From: AV69 sp963742315
GTDB lineage: Bacteria; Verrucomicrobiota; Verrucomicrobiia; Chthoniobacterales; UBA10450
Length of the DNA stretch: 64,000 nt
Assembly (NCBI GenBank): GCA_963742315.1
Contig: CAVULE010000013.1
Location: 124,001 to 188,000, forward strand
Reading direction: 5' to 3'
Part shown: piece by piece, positions 26,877-35,830 of the stretch
Position numbering within the stretch: position 1 is the first letter of the stretch
Layout: every line of letters begins with the position of its first letter
The notes under the pieces: model-generated
What the model was told of the DNA's origin: nothing
The model's input: the letters and a program-made list of their open reading frames with translations, nothing else
Database searches by the model: none
Program-made: the position numbers and the translations under genes

Positions 26877-27557
26877 ATGAAAAAACGCTCTCAATCCGCA
26901 TTCACTCTCATCGAAATGCTCGTCGTTATTTCGATCATCGCCGTCCTCGCCGCCTTTGCCGTGCCCGCTCTCACCAGCGCGCTCACCAAAGGCCAAATGA
27001 CCGGCACCCTAAACAATGGTCGGCAGCTCTATCTCGCGGGCCAACAAATGGCGCTCGATGGCGCAGCCAACTCCGATCCGACCCTCGTCTGGCCGGGCGA
27101 TGACCCGGCGGGTATCGTGACCGTCACCGATTACTGCAATCGGCTCGTCTCAAATGACTACTTGAAGCCCGGTGATCTCCAAAAACTGCTAAACGCCCCT
27201 GGTACCAACGCGACTGTGACAGCAAACGCCGGTCCGCCTGTCACCGTCACTCTCGCTGGAACTACTCCGGCTTTCAAATTCTTTAGGGTAACAGACGCTG
27301 CTTCATCGAATGTAGTCTTTCTCGAAACGAACAACTACACATATAGCACGACCCTTCAGGGCGTAACAACAGCCCCGTTTGGAGACAAAGGTTTTATCGT
27401 CCAGCGGAGAGGTGGCGATGCTAGCATTCTGCGAAAGAACAACGCAGTAGCTGGAGCCAACGGAGCGATCTTTCAGGGAACCGTAGGCAAAAAGATAGGC
27501 GATGCAGATGGGACCGTCACAAATGGGGATGGTGCAAACCTGCTAACCTGGCCGTAA
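26877..27557 (+). CDS. Type IV pilin/GspG-like pseudopilin
   Basis: A 226-residue secreted pseudopilin. The N-terminus MKKRSQSAFTLIEMLVVISI is a class III prepilin signal: cleavage before F, with the conserved Glu at mature position 5 and a long hydrophobic helix (VVISIIAVLAAFAVPAL). The C-terminal domain is rich in Thr, Asn and Gly and resembles the many pilin-like proteins of Verrucomicrobia. It would be processed by a prepilin peptidase and assembled into a pseudopilus or shed at the surface. It stands alone, with a clear terminator after it; two PilT-like ATPases lie at 8.9-11.2 kb. Confidence 0.92.
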   Translation: MKKRSQSAFTLIEMLVVISIIAVLAAFAVPALTSALTKGQMTGTLNNGRQLYLAGQQMALDGAANSDPTLVWPGDDPAGIVTVTDYCNRLVSNDYLKPGDLQKLLNAPGTNATVTANAGPPVTVTLAGTTPAFKFFRVTDAASSNVVFLETNNYTYSTTLQGVTTAPFGDKGFIVQRRGGDASILRKNNAVAGANGAIFQGTVGKKIGDADGTVTNGDGANLLTWP

Positions 27558-27592
27558 TGGCACAGTTTTTCCACTGAACGACATCGAAGTTT

Positions 27593-27631
27593 GATTCGCC
27601 GGCCGCTCGCGCGGTCGGCGAATTCTTTTTT
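27593..27631 (+). terminator. Rho-independent terminator of the pseudopilin gene
   Basis: ATTCGCCGGCCGC and GCGGTCGGCGAAT form a 13-pair stem with one G-T pair around TCGC, followed by TCTTTTTT. It lies 36 bases after the stop. Confidence 0.9.
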
Positions 27632-27675
27632 GGGCTTACATTCGGGAAGGTTCCTTGGAGGGACACGGCCCTGTC

Positions 27676-27778
27676 CCTTTGTCATTCCGAGCGCAGTCGA
27701 GGAATCTCTAGCTATTCAGGAAATATTTAGAGATGTCTCGGTCCGAGCCGGACTGGCATATTCGCTCGATATGACAGA
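27676..27778. repeat. H1 hairpin repeat, complete
   Basis: Left arm CTTTGTCATTCCGAGCGCAG to GGAATCTCTAGCTATT; right arm AATATTTAGAGATGTCTCGG, the GTCCGAGCCGGAC insert, and TTCGCTCGATATGACAG. Nearly the same as the 81-185 copy 27 kb away. Confidence 0.88.
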
Positions 27779-27797
27779 AGCACAGCAGGCCGCTGGG

Positions 27798-29153
27798 CTA
27801 CGCGACGTTCGATTTAATCACCGCGTCCGTGACCCGCGTGTGAATTCTGTCGCCACGCTTCACCTGCGTAACTGAGCGAACCAGATTTCCTTCGGCATCC
27901 GTTGTCATGCTGTAGCCTCGGCGCAATGTCGCGTCCGGCCCGAGCACAGCGAGAATTTTCTCCGCTCGCTCGAATCTCTTTCGCGTCGCCCCAACTAGTT
28001 GCGGCGGACATGTCGTCAGACGCCGCGCAAACTCGGCAAATCGGCTCCGCCGCAAAACAATCTCGCGCGACGGATCGTGGCGCCGTAGTGCGGCCGCATT
28101 TTCCGCTAAACGGCTGCGCCAGTTTACGACAAATCCCGTCGCGTTCCGCTGCAAACTTTCGCGTCTCCAATCGAGCGCTTGTTTGCCATCCTGAATTCGG
28201 GTCAGCAATTCACGTCCGACCGTCCGCTCGGAAAACAGACGCAATCGCGTTTGCTCACGCACAATGAAGTTTCGCCAGCAACGCTGCAGGCAAACGGTCA
28301 GTTCATTTATGCGCCGGTCGAGCTCTGCTGCGGCTGGCACAATCAATTCCGCCGCGGCGCTCGGCGTGGCCGCGCGCAAATCCGCCACGAAATCGGCAAT
28401 GGTGAAATCGATTTCATGTCCGACCCCGGAAACAATCGGGACCAGCGCGGCTGCGATCGCGCGGGCGACAATTTCCTCATTAAACTCCCACAAATCCTCG
28501 ATACTGCCGCCACCGCGCGCGATGACAATTAAATCGATGGGCGGCCAGATCGTGCTTGGATTGGAAAGCTCGTTAATGGCCGAGGCGATTTCCGCGGCTG
28601 CACCGGTCCCCTGCACCCGAACGGGATTGATCACAATTTCAATTCCGCGGGCGCGCCGCCGCAAGATGTTGAGAATATCGCGGATTGCAGCCCCGCTCGG
28701 GGAAGTGACAATTCCGATTCGCTTCGGAAATTTCGGCAGCAGTTTCTTTCGTGCTGGATCGAATAACCCTTCCGCTTCCAATTTTCGTTTGAGTGCTTCG
28801 AATTTCGCCTGCAGCAAACCCAGTCCACGCGGCTGAACGATTTCGACGCTGAGCTGGTATTGACCGCGTGCCTCGAAGACGCTGACGTTTCCGTAAACCT
28901 GCACTTGTGCGCCATCCGCCAGGGGCTGCCGAATTGAGAGGGGCGCGTTCCGAAAAATCACGCACGCGATCTGGGCACGTGAATCTTTGAGGGTGAAATA
29001 CTGATGTCCCGAAGGGTGTTGTTTGTAGTTCGAAATTTCGCCTTGGACCCAAACCGCGCCGAATCTCGTTTCCAGCGTCCCGCGAATCGCGCGGGTTAAT
29101 TCGGCGACGGTGAGGACCTTGGTTGTGATAGAGCCGAATAGATCGGTAGTCAT
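27798..29153 (-). CDS. xseA: Exodeoxyribonuclease VII large subunit
   Basis: About 451 residues. The OB-fold N-terminus (VWVQGEISNYKQHPSGHQYF) is followed by the catalytic region: LLPKFPKRIGIVTSPSGAAI, IARGGGSIEDLWEFNEE and SGVGHEIDFTIADFVADLRA. A helical C-terminus binds XseB. The complex degrades single-stranded DNA to acid-soluble oligonucleotides. The start at 29153 (MTTDLFGSITTKVL) fits the family; the longer frame to 29198 runs toward the flanking repeat. xseB is not visible next to it. Confidence 0.94.
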   Translation of the reverse strand: MTTDLFGSITTKVLTVAELTRAIRGTLETRFGAVWVQGEISNYKQHPSGHQYFTLKDSRAQIACVIFRNAPLSIRQPLADGAQVQVYGNVSVFEARGQYQLSVEIVQPRGLGLLQAKFEALKRKLEAEGLFDPARKKLLPKFPKRIGIVTSPSGAAIRDILNILRRRARGIEIVINPVRVQGTGAAAEIASAINELSNPSTIWPPIDLIVIARGGGSIEDLWEFNEEIVARAIAAALVPIVSGVGHEIDFTIADFVADLRAATPSAAAELIVPAAAELDRRINELTVCLQRCWRNFIVREQTRLRLFSERTVGRELLTRIQDGKQALDWRRESLQRNATGFVVNWRSRLAENAAALRRHDPSREIVLRRSRFAEFARRLTTCPPQLVGATRKRFERAEKILAVLGPDATLRRGYSMTTDAEGNLVRSVTQVKRGDRIHTRVTDAVIKSNVA

Positions 29154-29207
29154 GTCCGGCGGCTGTGTTGTCTGATCGAGTTCCAGTTGTCGCCGCACGG
29201 GCCTCCC

Positions 29208-29292
29208 TTTCTGTCATGTCGAGCGAAAGTCGAGACATCTCTAAATATCTTCCGAATAGGTAGACGGTCCTCAACTACGCTCGGAATGACAA
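29208..29292. repeat. H1 hairpin repeat
   Basis: CTGTCATGTCGAGCGAAAGT, GACATCTCTAAATAT on the left; CTCAACTACGCTCGGAATGA on the right. It directly precedes the truncated end of GIY-YIG element C. Confidence 0.8.
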
Positions 29293-29303
29293 GATCGGCG
29301 TTC

Positions 29304-29705
29304 CCTTTTGTCATGGTCAGCGAAACAGTTTACCCGCCTGCAAAGTAGGCATTCCTTGCTCTTCTCCCAACACCTTTGGCGCCAGATCAAGCCAGTACTG
29401 GTTCATCTTCTTGATCAGCGCTACCTTTTTGCTACGCGACCATTTCTTCAATTGCTTCTCACGAGCGATCGCATCACGCACGTCTGTGCAGTGCTCGTAG
29501 TAAATCAGTTTTTTACAGCGGTAGTTGGCCGTAAAACCGGCGATCTCTCTCGCACGATGTTCGCTAACTCTTTTTGCTAAATCATTGGTCATGCCAATGT
29601 AGAGCACTGTCTCATGCTCGTTGGTCATGATGTAGACCCAGAAATTGTAGTCTCGCACCACTGAGAAAAGTTAGAGATTCCTCGACTTCGCTCGGAATGA
29701 CAAAA
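29304..29705 (-). mobile_element. GIY-YIG element copy C (one end degenerate)
   Basis: The left end (29665-29705, minus-strand TTTTGTCATTCCGAGCGAAG to ATCTCTAACTTTTC) is a good H1 arm starting four bases before the GTG start. The other end keeps only CCTTTTGTCATGGTCAGCG (29304-29322); the rest of that arm is lost and the ORF reads on into it. It is an older, decaying copy of the elements at 23.6-24.4 kb. Confidence 0.6.
29317..29661 (-). CDS. GIY-YIG endonuclease, copy C
   Basis: A 114-residue protein, GTG start, very similar to copy B through residue ~100: DYNFWVYIMTNEHETVLYIG, DLAKRVSEHRAREI, YYEHCTDVRDAIAREKQLKK. All catalytic residues (Tyr pair, Arg, Glu, Asn in KMNQYW) are kept. The C-terminus runs 14 residues beyond that of copy B (after VLGE) because the usual TAG in the flanking repeat has been lost. 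The differences from copy B show it diverged some time ago yet kept its frame, which argues for function or selection. Confidence 0.9.
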   Translation of the reverse strand: MVRDYNFWVYIMTNEHETVLYIGMTNDLAKRVSEHRAREIAGFTANYRCKKLIYYEHCTDVRDAIAREKQLKKWSRSKKVALIKKMNQYWLDLAPKVLGEEQGMPTLQAGKLFR

Positions 29706-29725
29706 AAAGAATCACGGATCACGAG

Positions 29726-30724
29726 TCACAAAAACTCCGCCTGCGCCCCGCTCACTGGTTTTAGCCCTAGCTTGCGATACGCTTTCGGCATTGCCACCCG
29801 GCCCTGCGGGGTGCGCTTAATATAACCTTCCATGATCAAATAGGGCTCGTTCACTTCTTCCAGCGTGCCTGCTTCTTCCCCGATCGCGACGGCGAGCGAA
29901 TTCAGTCCGACCGGCCCGCCATTGAATTTGTGGATCAACGTTTCGATGATGCGTTTGTCCCACTCATCGAACCCATCGCGATCGATCTCGAGCATGGCCA
30001 GCGCACGATCCGCCAATTCTCCGTTTATCTTTCCGTCAGCTTTGACCTGAACATAATCGCGCACCCACCAGAGCAGGTTGTTGGCAGTTCTAGGTGTTCC
30101 CCGTGCCCGAGAAGCGATTTCCGCCGCACCGGGATCGTCAATCTCGACATCAAGCAATCCCGCACTACGCCGGACAATTTTTTGCATTTCTTCGGCGCCG
30201 TAATAATCGAGCCGCGCAGTCATTCCAAAGCGCGAGCGCAAGGGCGCGCTTACCATTCCAGCGCGTGTCGTCGCACCGATGAGGGTGAATTTTGGCAATT
30301 GCAATCGCAGACTGCGCGCTTGTGGCCCCTGGTCGATGATAATGTCGAGCCGATAATCTTCCATCGCCGGATAAAGATACTCTTCGATCGTCGGTTGGAG
30401 CCGATGGATCTCGTCAATAAAGAGAACGTCGCCTTTTTCCAGACTCGTGAGCAGCCCCGCCAGCTCGCCCGCTCTTTCAATGACCGGTCCGCTGGTGTTT
30501 TTTATGTTCACGTCCATTTCGCGCGCAATGATGTTGGCCAGCGTCGTTTTGCCGAGACCAGGTGGTCCGCTGAGCAGAATGTGCTGGAGAACGTCACCGC
30601 GCTTTTTTGCCGCAGCCACCAAAAGTTCCAACCTTTCGCAGACCTTCCTCTGCCCGGTGAACTCGCTGAACATTGGCGGTCGCAGCGAGACTTCGAAGGC
30701 AGCATCGGGTTCCGGCGGTTTCAT
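29726..30724 (-). CDS. ruvB: Holliday junction DNA helicase RuvB
   Basis: A 332-residue AAA+ motor that, with RuvA, drives branch migration of Holliday junctions. Motifs: LRPPMFSEFTGQ, Walker A LLSGPPGLGKTTLA, ANIIAREMDVNIKNTSGP, Walker B DVLFIDEIHRL, sensor 1 TLIGATTRAG, arginine finger LRSRFGMTARLDYY, and the winged helix end IMEGYIKRTPQGR. Length is typical. ruvA and ruvC are not in the window. Confidence 0.97.
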   Translation of the reverse strand: MKPPEPDAAFEVSLRPPMFSEFTGQRKVCERLELLVAAAKKRGDVLQHILLSGPPGLGKTTLANIIAREMDVNIKNTSGPVIERAGELAGLLTSLEKGDVLFIDEIHRLQPTIEEYLYPAMEDYRLDIIIDQGPQARSLRLQLPKFTLIGATTRAGMVSAPLRSRFGMTARLDYYGAEEMQKIVRRSAGLLDVEIDDPGAAEIASRARGTPRTANNLLWWVRDYVQVKADGKINGELADRALAMLEIDRDGFDEWDKRIIETLIHKFNGGPVGLNSLAVAIGEEAGTLEEVNEPYLIMEGYIKRTPQGRVAMPKAYRKLGLKPVSGAQAEFL

Positions 30725-30799
30725 CGTCCAGTTCGAGGAAATCTGATAACATCGAACCAGAAGTTACGCACGACGGGATTTGTCGTCTGGCAATCTTCT

Positions 30800-30850
30800 C
30801 TGGGGAGCGCAGGCTGCCAGCTGCAATCGTCGGCAGCTTGCCGACGAGAT
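30800..30850. repeat. CGGCAGCTTGCCG hairpin
   Basis: TCGTCGGCAGCTTGCCGACGA, preceded by CAGGCTGCCAGCTGCA. Relative of the hairpin at 16296-16318, with TCGT/ACGA in place of TTTT/AAAA in the stem. Confidence 0.75.
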
Positions 30851-30898
30851 TCGTCCGCGATCGCGAGGACGTCATCGCCAGCACGCAAGACGCGTGCG

Positions 30899-31378
30899 TT
30901 ACCCGGAATTACCGTTACCGCGCGTTTCTCTGCCCGCTCCCACAATCTTCTTCGTCAACACCAGTTCGGTCCCGCGGCGCCGCAAGATATAATCCACCTG
31001 ATCGAAGGCGTTCCGGATCATCATCAGACCGAGACCACCTGGTCTGATAACCTCATCACGTCGCCGTCGGCGATGCAGCGCTTCTACTGGCGGTTGCATG
31101 CCATAGTCCCGAAGTCGCATCCGCACACAATCGTCTCGGATCTCGAGCGAGAGGGCGATCAGTTTATCGTCACGCAATTCGTAAGCGTGTCGAATAATAT
31201 TCGTGCACGCTTCATCCACCCCCAACACCATCAGCGTGCGATCGCGCTCCGAGATGGGCATATTGTCGAGAAAATGGCGCACAAAATTGCGCATCAGCGC
31301 GAGGTTGCCGGGATGGCTGGAAAACTCGAGCTTCCTTTTTTTCATTTCCGACCGCATCACGCTGGCGAGAGTTAGCAT
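30899..31378 (-). CDS. RsbW-like anti-sigma/serine-protein kinase (GHKL ATPase)
   Basis: A 159-residue stand-alone histidine-kinase-like ATPase of the RsbW/SpoIIAB type. It has the N box VDEACTNIIRHAYE, the G1 region RLRDYG, and the G2 loop RPGGLGLMMIRNAFD. Such kinases bind sigma factors or phosphorylate anti-sigma antagonists, controlling stress responses. An internal ATG (31345, MKKRKLEFSSHPGN) may be the true start. No STAS antagonist or sigma gene is adjacent; a sigma gene is at 49170 but with its own membrane partner. Confidence 0.85.
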   Translation of the reverse strand: MLTLASVMRSEMKKRKLEFSSHPGNLALMRNFVRHFLDNMPISERDRTLMVLGVDEACTNIIRHAYELRDDKLIALSLEIRDDCVRMRLRDYGMQPPVEALHRRRRRDEVIRPGGLGLMMIRNAFDQVDYILRRRGTELVLTKKIVGAGRETRGNGNSG

Positions 31379-31551
31379 GGCTTCAAGTTTCGATCATAGA
31401 AAGATACGTGCCGCGGAGCGATCAGATGCGCCGCCAGAGCATACCGCCAGATCGTCTCGGCGTCGTCGCATTTCCTCCTATCCGATGTTTGCGAAGCCAA
31501 AAGCTCAAGACCGCGGTGGACACAATTCGAAAGCGAGGTTCAATTCCGGAC

Positions 31552-32262
31552 ATGTTGAAAAGTTTCGCTGCGCTCCTGTTCGCTGCCTCCGCCGTTTTCG
31601 CACAAGCAAATCCTACCGCATATGACGCTCTTCGCACCGTCGGCAATCAAGTAAACCGCGATTTCGTTAACCGTGTTGTGTCAGTCACCGGAGTCGATGG
31701 AAATCCGCAACCGTCCACTTGGAGAATTTTGATCGATGATCCGAACGCGCGCGGTGGAATCCGCGAAGTCGAAGTCACGGATGGGCGCATCACTTCCAAT
31801 CGTGTTTCCAGTCGCCAAGTTACGGGCACGCCGCAAGGCGCTATCGTCAACCCCGCGCGCTTGAATCTCGATTCCAGCGGAGCTTACGAAGTGGCAAGCC
31901 GCACCGCCGATTCATCCCACGTCCCTTTCGCGCTCGTCAGTTATACCCTGCGCACCAACGAACGCGGCGATGCGACTTGGATTGTTACTTTGCAAAATCA
32001 AAATCGCCGGCCGGTAGGCACGATTCACATCGGCGCAAATAAGGGAACAGTCACACGCACCGAAGGAATGTTTGCCGGAGCGCCCATGGATGCGGTAGTG
32101 GAAGATCGGCGCGAAGGAGATGTCGAAGACGAGGAGCAGAGCGGGGATAACCCAATCATGCGCAGCGTCCGTCACACTTTTTATCGCGCCCGCGAACAGG
32201 CGCAGGAAACCTTCAAGCGAGTGCGCCATAATTTTGCCGATTACATTCGCGGCAACGACTGA
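31552..32262 (+). CDS. Secreted protein of unknown function
   Basis: A 236-residue protein with a clear Sec signal (MLKSFAALLFAASAVFAQA, cleavage after AQA). The mature part has a beta-rich region, NRVVSVTGVDGNPQPSTWRI and VPFALVSYTLRTNERGDA, followed by an acidic patch (EDRREGDVEDEEQ) and a basic helical tail. I do not recognise a family. The start at 31552 is chosen for the signal peptide; the longer frame lacks one. The next gene begins two bases after the stop, so they share a transcript. Confidence 0.75.
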   Translation: MLKSFAALLFAASAVFAQANPTAYDALRTVGNQVNRDFVNRVVSVTGVDGNPQPSTWRILIDDPNARGGIREVEVTDGRITSNRVSSRQVTGTPQGAIVNPARLNLDSSGAYEVASRTADSSHVPFALVSYTLRTNERGDATWIVTLQNQNRRPVGTIHIGANKGTVTRTEGMFAGAPMDAVVEDRREGDVEDEEQSGDNPIMRSVRHTFYRAREQAQETFKRVRHNFADYIRGND

Positions 32263-32264
32263 CC

Positions 32265-33209
32265 GTGGCTGAAGAATCACGCGAGCAAATCTGGCCATCG
32301 CTCGATTACGCGGCGTGGCGCGAGACCTGCGCGACGTTGCAGCTGTGGACCCAGATTGCCGGCAAAATCCGGCTGGCACTCGGCCCCTGGATTAACCACT
32401 CGTGGGGCGTAACTCTCTACGTTACGTCGCGCGGTTTAACCACCTCACTGATTCCGTATGGGACGCGCGCTTTCGAAATAGAGTTCGATTTTATCCGGCA
32501 TCAGCTGGGCATCAGCACCACTGAGGGCGATGAGCGCGCGATCAGATTGCAGCCACAGAGCGTCGCGAGTTTTTACCGCGAGGTGATGAGTAAACTGCGA
32601 GAGCTCGCCATTGAGGTGCGGATCGGAATGAGGCCGAACGAAACGCTGGAAGCGATCCCGTTCGACCGCGATGAGAAACACGCGGCTTACGATCCGGAAT
32701 ACGCCAATCGGTTCTGGCGCGTGCTTTTGCAGGCTGATCGGGTTTTCAAGGAATTTCGTTCGCGTTTCTGCGGCAAGTGCAGTCCGGTGCATTTTTTTTG
32801 GGGCAGCTTCGATCTCGCGGTAACCCGCTTTTCCGGCCGGCCCGCGCCGCCGCATCCCGGCGGCGTTCCCCATTTGCCCGACGCGATCACGCGCGAAGCC
32901 TATTCACAGGAGGTGAGCAGTCTCGGTTTCTGGCCGGGCAACGACCAAATTCCCACAGCGCTCTTCTATTCCTACGCCTATCCTTCGCCCGATGGTTTTG
33001 CCCAGGCAAAAGTAAAGCCGGCCGCGGCTTCGTTTCATCCGCAGTTAGGCGAATTCGTTCTCCCCTACGATGACGTGCGTGGCGCGGAATCACCTGATGA
33101 TGCGGTTCTGGAATTTGCGCAAACTACTTATGACGCCGCTGCTACCCTGGCAAAGTGGGACCAAGCCGCCTTCGAGGAGAAGAAACCAATCTTGCAATCT
33201 TCGCGGTAA
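32265..33209 (+). CDS. DUF5996 family protein
   Basis: A 314-residue cytoplasmic protein, GTG start. It contains the DUF5996 signature: WPSLDYAAWRETCATLQLWT, KIRLALGPWINHSWGVTLYV, TTSLIPYGTRAFEIEFDF, and later HFFWGSFDLAVTRFSGRPAP and EVSSLGFWPGN. Function unknown. It lies between a secreted protein and an AraC regulator in the same direction; the spacing (2 and 18 bases) suggests one operon. Confidence 0.9.
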   Translation: MAEESREQIWPSLDYAAWRETCATLQLWTQIAGKIRLALGPWINHSWGVTLYVTSRGLTTSLIPYGTRAFEIEFDFIRHQLGISTTEGDERAIRLQPQSVASFYREVMSKLRELAIEVRIGMRPNETLEAIPFDRDEKHAAYDPEYANRFWRVLLQADRVFKEFRSRFCGKCSPVHFFWGSFDLAVTRFSGRPAPPHPGGVPHLPDAITREAYSQEVSSLGFWPGNDQIPTALFYSYAYPSPDGFAQAKVKPAAASFHPQLGEFVLPYDDVRGAESPDDAVLEFAQTTYDAAATLAKWDQAAFEEKKPILQSSR

Positions 33210-33227
33210 CACTTGTAATTAGGTGGA

Positions 33228-34166
33228 ATGATTTCCAGATGCGCGGCCGAGGTGGATGCTTGGCGTGAGGTGAAAGATGGATGGCGCCCGCTCTACGGCG
33301 ATGTTGATCAGTTCGGCGTTGCGGTCGAATGGCATGACTTTCGGACGGAGCGTTCGTTCGATTGGGGTCGCAGTTTTCATCCGCGCAGCCTCGAGTTTTG
33401 TTTGAACCTGCAGGGTCACGGCGCGGTCGGTGCAGTTGGACGAAGGCAGAGCGACTATGTGCCGGGTGATTCTGGCTATTACGCAGTAGGGGACGAACGG
33501 TTGCCGGCATCGCGTCGCGCGCACGACCATCACCAGTTCGTTACCCTGGAATTTTCGCGAAAACATTTGCAAAAGCAGCTCGTGCAGAACGAATCCGATC
33601 TCGAACCGGAGATTCGGCGTGTGATTTTCGGCGACAAAAATGAAAACGTAGTCGCGCCGGCGCGGCCTATGTCGATCCAACAACGAAATGTGGTGGCGAC
33701 GCTGGCGGATCCGCCGGTGGCGAAAGCCGCCCAAATTCTCTGGTATCAAAGCAAAGCCCTCGAGTTGATGGCGCATTTTCTCTTCGAACCGAAGGACCCG
33801 GAATTTTTTTGCATGCGACAAAAAAGGGTGGCGCGCGACCGGGTGGAACGGACCAAGGAATTGTTGGCGCGCGATCTGGCCAACCCGCCGTCATTGGAGA
33901 TGCTCGGACAGGAAGTCGGTTGCAGTCCGTTTTACTTGAGCCGAATTTTTTCGCGCGAAGTCGGCCTTACCATTCCGCAGTATTTGCGTAACATCCGGAT
34001 GGAACGCGCGGCCGAACTCTTACGCAGCGGTCGATTTAATGTCACCGAAGCGGCAATCGAGGTCGGCTACTCGAGTTTGAGTCACTTCAGCAAAGCGTTC
34101 TGCGAAACGATCGGTTGTTGCCCGGTCCTCTATCCGGCGGCGAAGAACGTGATTCTGGATCGTTAA
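33228..34166 (+). CDS. AraC/XylS family transcriptional regulator
   Basis: A 312-residue regulator with a C-terminal pair of helix-turn-helix motifs. The first is LEMLGQEVGCSPFYLSRIFS, the second VTEAAIEVGYSSLSHFSKAF, followed by the usual C(x)GCCP in place of the G(x)SP loop. The N-terminal ~200 residues form an AraC-type cupin-like sensor (VAVEWHDFRTERSFDWG). Its ligand is unknown. It likely controls its own operon with the DUF5996 gene. Confidence 0.92.
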   Translation: MISRCAAEVDAWREVKDGWRPLYGDVDQFGVAVEWHDFRTERSFDWGRSFHPRSLEFCLNLQGHGAVGAVGRRQSDYVPGDSGYYAVGDERLPASRRAHDHHQFVTLEFSRKHLQKQLVQNESDLEPEIRRVIFGDKNENVVAPARPMSIQQRNVVATLADPPVAKAAQILWYQSKALELMAHFLFEPKDPEFFCMRQKRVARDRVERTKELLARDLANPPSLEMLGQEVGCSPFYLSRIFSREVGLTIPQYLRNIRMERAAELLRSGRFNVTEAAIEVGYSSLSHFSKAFCETIGCCPVLYPAAKNVILDR

Positions 34167-34173
34167 AGCGTTG

Positions 34174-34277
34174 AGGTCATCCTGAGCGAAAACGCCAGTC
34201 CGGCTCGGACCGAAGGATCCCATGGAGTTACCTTAAACCTTTCGCAGCGGGATTCCTCGACTACGCTCGGAATGACG
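34174..34277. repeat. H1 hairpin repeat, TCCT/AGGA type
   Basis: Left arm GGTCATCCTGAGCGAAAACG, insert AGTCCGGCTCGGACC, then GAAGGATCCC; right arm GCGGGATTCCTCGACTACG to CTCGGAATGACGG. The left arm has changed at both sides of its stem (TCCT with AGGA). Confidence 0.85.
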
Positions 34278-34288
34278 GACTTCTTCCT

Positions 34289-35812
34289 ATGAAAATCACC
34301 CGCGCGCTCATCTCGGTTTCCGACAAGAAGGGGATCGCGGAATTCGCGCGCGCCCTCGAGAAACAGGGGGTCGATATCATCTCGACCGGCGGCACCGCGG
34401 AGTTACTGCGCAAAAAAGGCGTGCCGGTGCGCGAAATATCCAGCTTCACTGGCTACCCGGAAGTGTTGGAAGGGCGCGTGAAAACTCTGCATCCGCGGGT
34501 GCACGGCGGGTTGCTCTACAAACGGGCTAACCCGAAGCATGAAAAGGAAGCGCGCGAACAAGGTTTCGAGCCGATCGATCTGGTCGTGGTCAATCTCTAT
34601 CCCTTCGAGCAGACTATCGCGAAACCTGATGTAACCCTGGCAGAGGCGATCGAAAATATCGATATCGGGGGTCCATCGATGATTCGAAGTGCCGCCAAAA
34701 ATTATGAGAGCGTCACGGTCGTGGTCGATCCGGCAGATTACAATCTCGTGCTCGAAACCATGCGTGATAACAATGGGGAGACGACGCTGAAGTTGCGTGA
34801 GCGCCTCGCCATTAAGGCATTCGTTAAAACTTCTTCCTACGACCGCGCCATCAGCACATTTCTGAACCAGGAGCAGACAACTGATGCCTCCTTTTCATTG
34901 ACGATGCCACTGGTGGCGCATTTGCGTTACGGCGAAAATCCCCATCAGAAAGCTGCGCTCTACGGTGATTTTGATCGGCACTTTGAAAAACTGCACGGCA
35001 AGGACCTGTCCTATAACAACATTCTCGACACCAGCGCGGCGACTAGTTTGATTTGCGACTTTGAGGTAGCGACGGTTGCAATCTTGAAGCATACCAACCC
35101 GTGCGGGGTCGGGAGTGATTCCGATCTTCGCCAGGCTTGGGAGAAAGCATTTGCCACGGACAAGCAGGCGCCCTTTGGCGGCATCATTATTTGCAATCGC
35201 GAGATCGATGAGTCGCTCGCCAAAGTTATCAGGGAAATTTTCAGCGAGGTGATTATTGCACCTGATTTTTCTGGAGAAGCGCGCACGATTTTGCAGAAGA
35301 AAAAAAATCTGCGCCTCATTCGGTTGCTGGCTCCCTGTCCGGAATTATTGCCGAAAAAGGACGTGCGGTCCGTTTGCGGCGGTTTGCTGGTGCAGGACCC
35401 GGACACGGGTGCGGAAGACAAGGAACGTGTGGTTTCAAAACGCCAGCCGACTCAAAGCGAACTGGAAGCGATGCGGTTTGGCTGGCGGGTGGTCAAACAT
35501 GTGAAATCAAATGCGATTGTTTACTCTGCGCCTGACCGCACCCTCGCTATTGGAGCGGGCCAAATGTCGCGGGTTGATTCATCGCGGATTGCCATCTGGA
35601 AGGCACAGGAAGCTGGGCTTTCCCTCAAGGGTAGCGCCATTGCCAGCGACGCGTTTTTCCCATTTGCGGACGGCCTTATTGCCGCCGCTGATGCCGGCGC
35701 GACCTGCGCCATTCAGCCGGGCGGATCAATGCGCGACGAAGAGGTGATCGCGGCTGCCGACGAACGCGAGATGGCAATGATTTTCACCGGCGTCCGTCAT
35801 TTTCGGCACTGA
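34289..35812 (+). CDS. purH: Bifunctional AICAR transformylase / IMP cyclohydrolase
   Basis: A 507-residue enzyme for the last two steps of IMP synthesis. The N-terminal IMP cyclohydrolase domain has ALISVSDKKGIAEFARAL, IISTGGTAELL, and RVKTLHPRVHGGLL. The C-terminal AICAR transformylase domain has LRYGENPHQKAALYG, ATVAILKHTNPCGVG, PFGGIIICNREID, the WRVVKHVKSNAIV and IGAGQMSRVDS blocks, and SDAFFPFADG. Length is normal. It stands alone. Confidence 0.97.
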   Translation: MKITRALISVSDKKGIAEFARALEKQGVDIISTGGTAELLRKKGVPVREISSFTGYPEVLEGRVKTLHPRVHGGLLYKRANPKHEKEAREQGFEPIDLVVVNLYPFEQTIAKPDVTLAEAIENIDIGGPSMIRSAAKNYESVTVVVDPADYNLVLETMRDNNGETTLKLRERLAIKAFVKTSSYDRAISTFLNQEQTTDASFSLTMPLVAHLRYGENPHQKAALYGDFDRHFEKLHGKDLSYNNILDTSAATSLICDFEVATVAILKHTNPCGVGSDSDLRQAWEKAFATDKQAPFGGIIICNREIDESLAKVIREIFSEVIIAPDFSGEARTILQKKKNLRLIRLLAPCPELLPKKDVRSVCGGLLVQDPDTGAEDKERVVSKRQPTQSELEAMRFGWRVVKHVKSNAIVYSAPDRTLAIGAGQMSRVDSSRIAIWKAQEAGLSLKGSAIASDAFFPFADGLIAAADAGATCAIQPGGSMRDEEVIAAADEREMAMIFTGVRHFRH

Positions 35813-35830
35813 AACGCGCCTTTGGCGCGA

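Noticed and set aside
29930..31375. Open plus-strand frame of 481 codons
   Set aside because: Antisense to ruvB and the anti-sigma gene, both of which are clear; the composition is that of a shadow frame.
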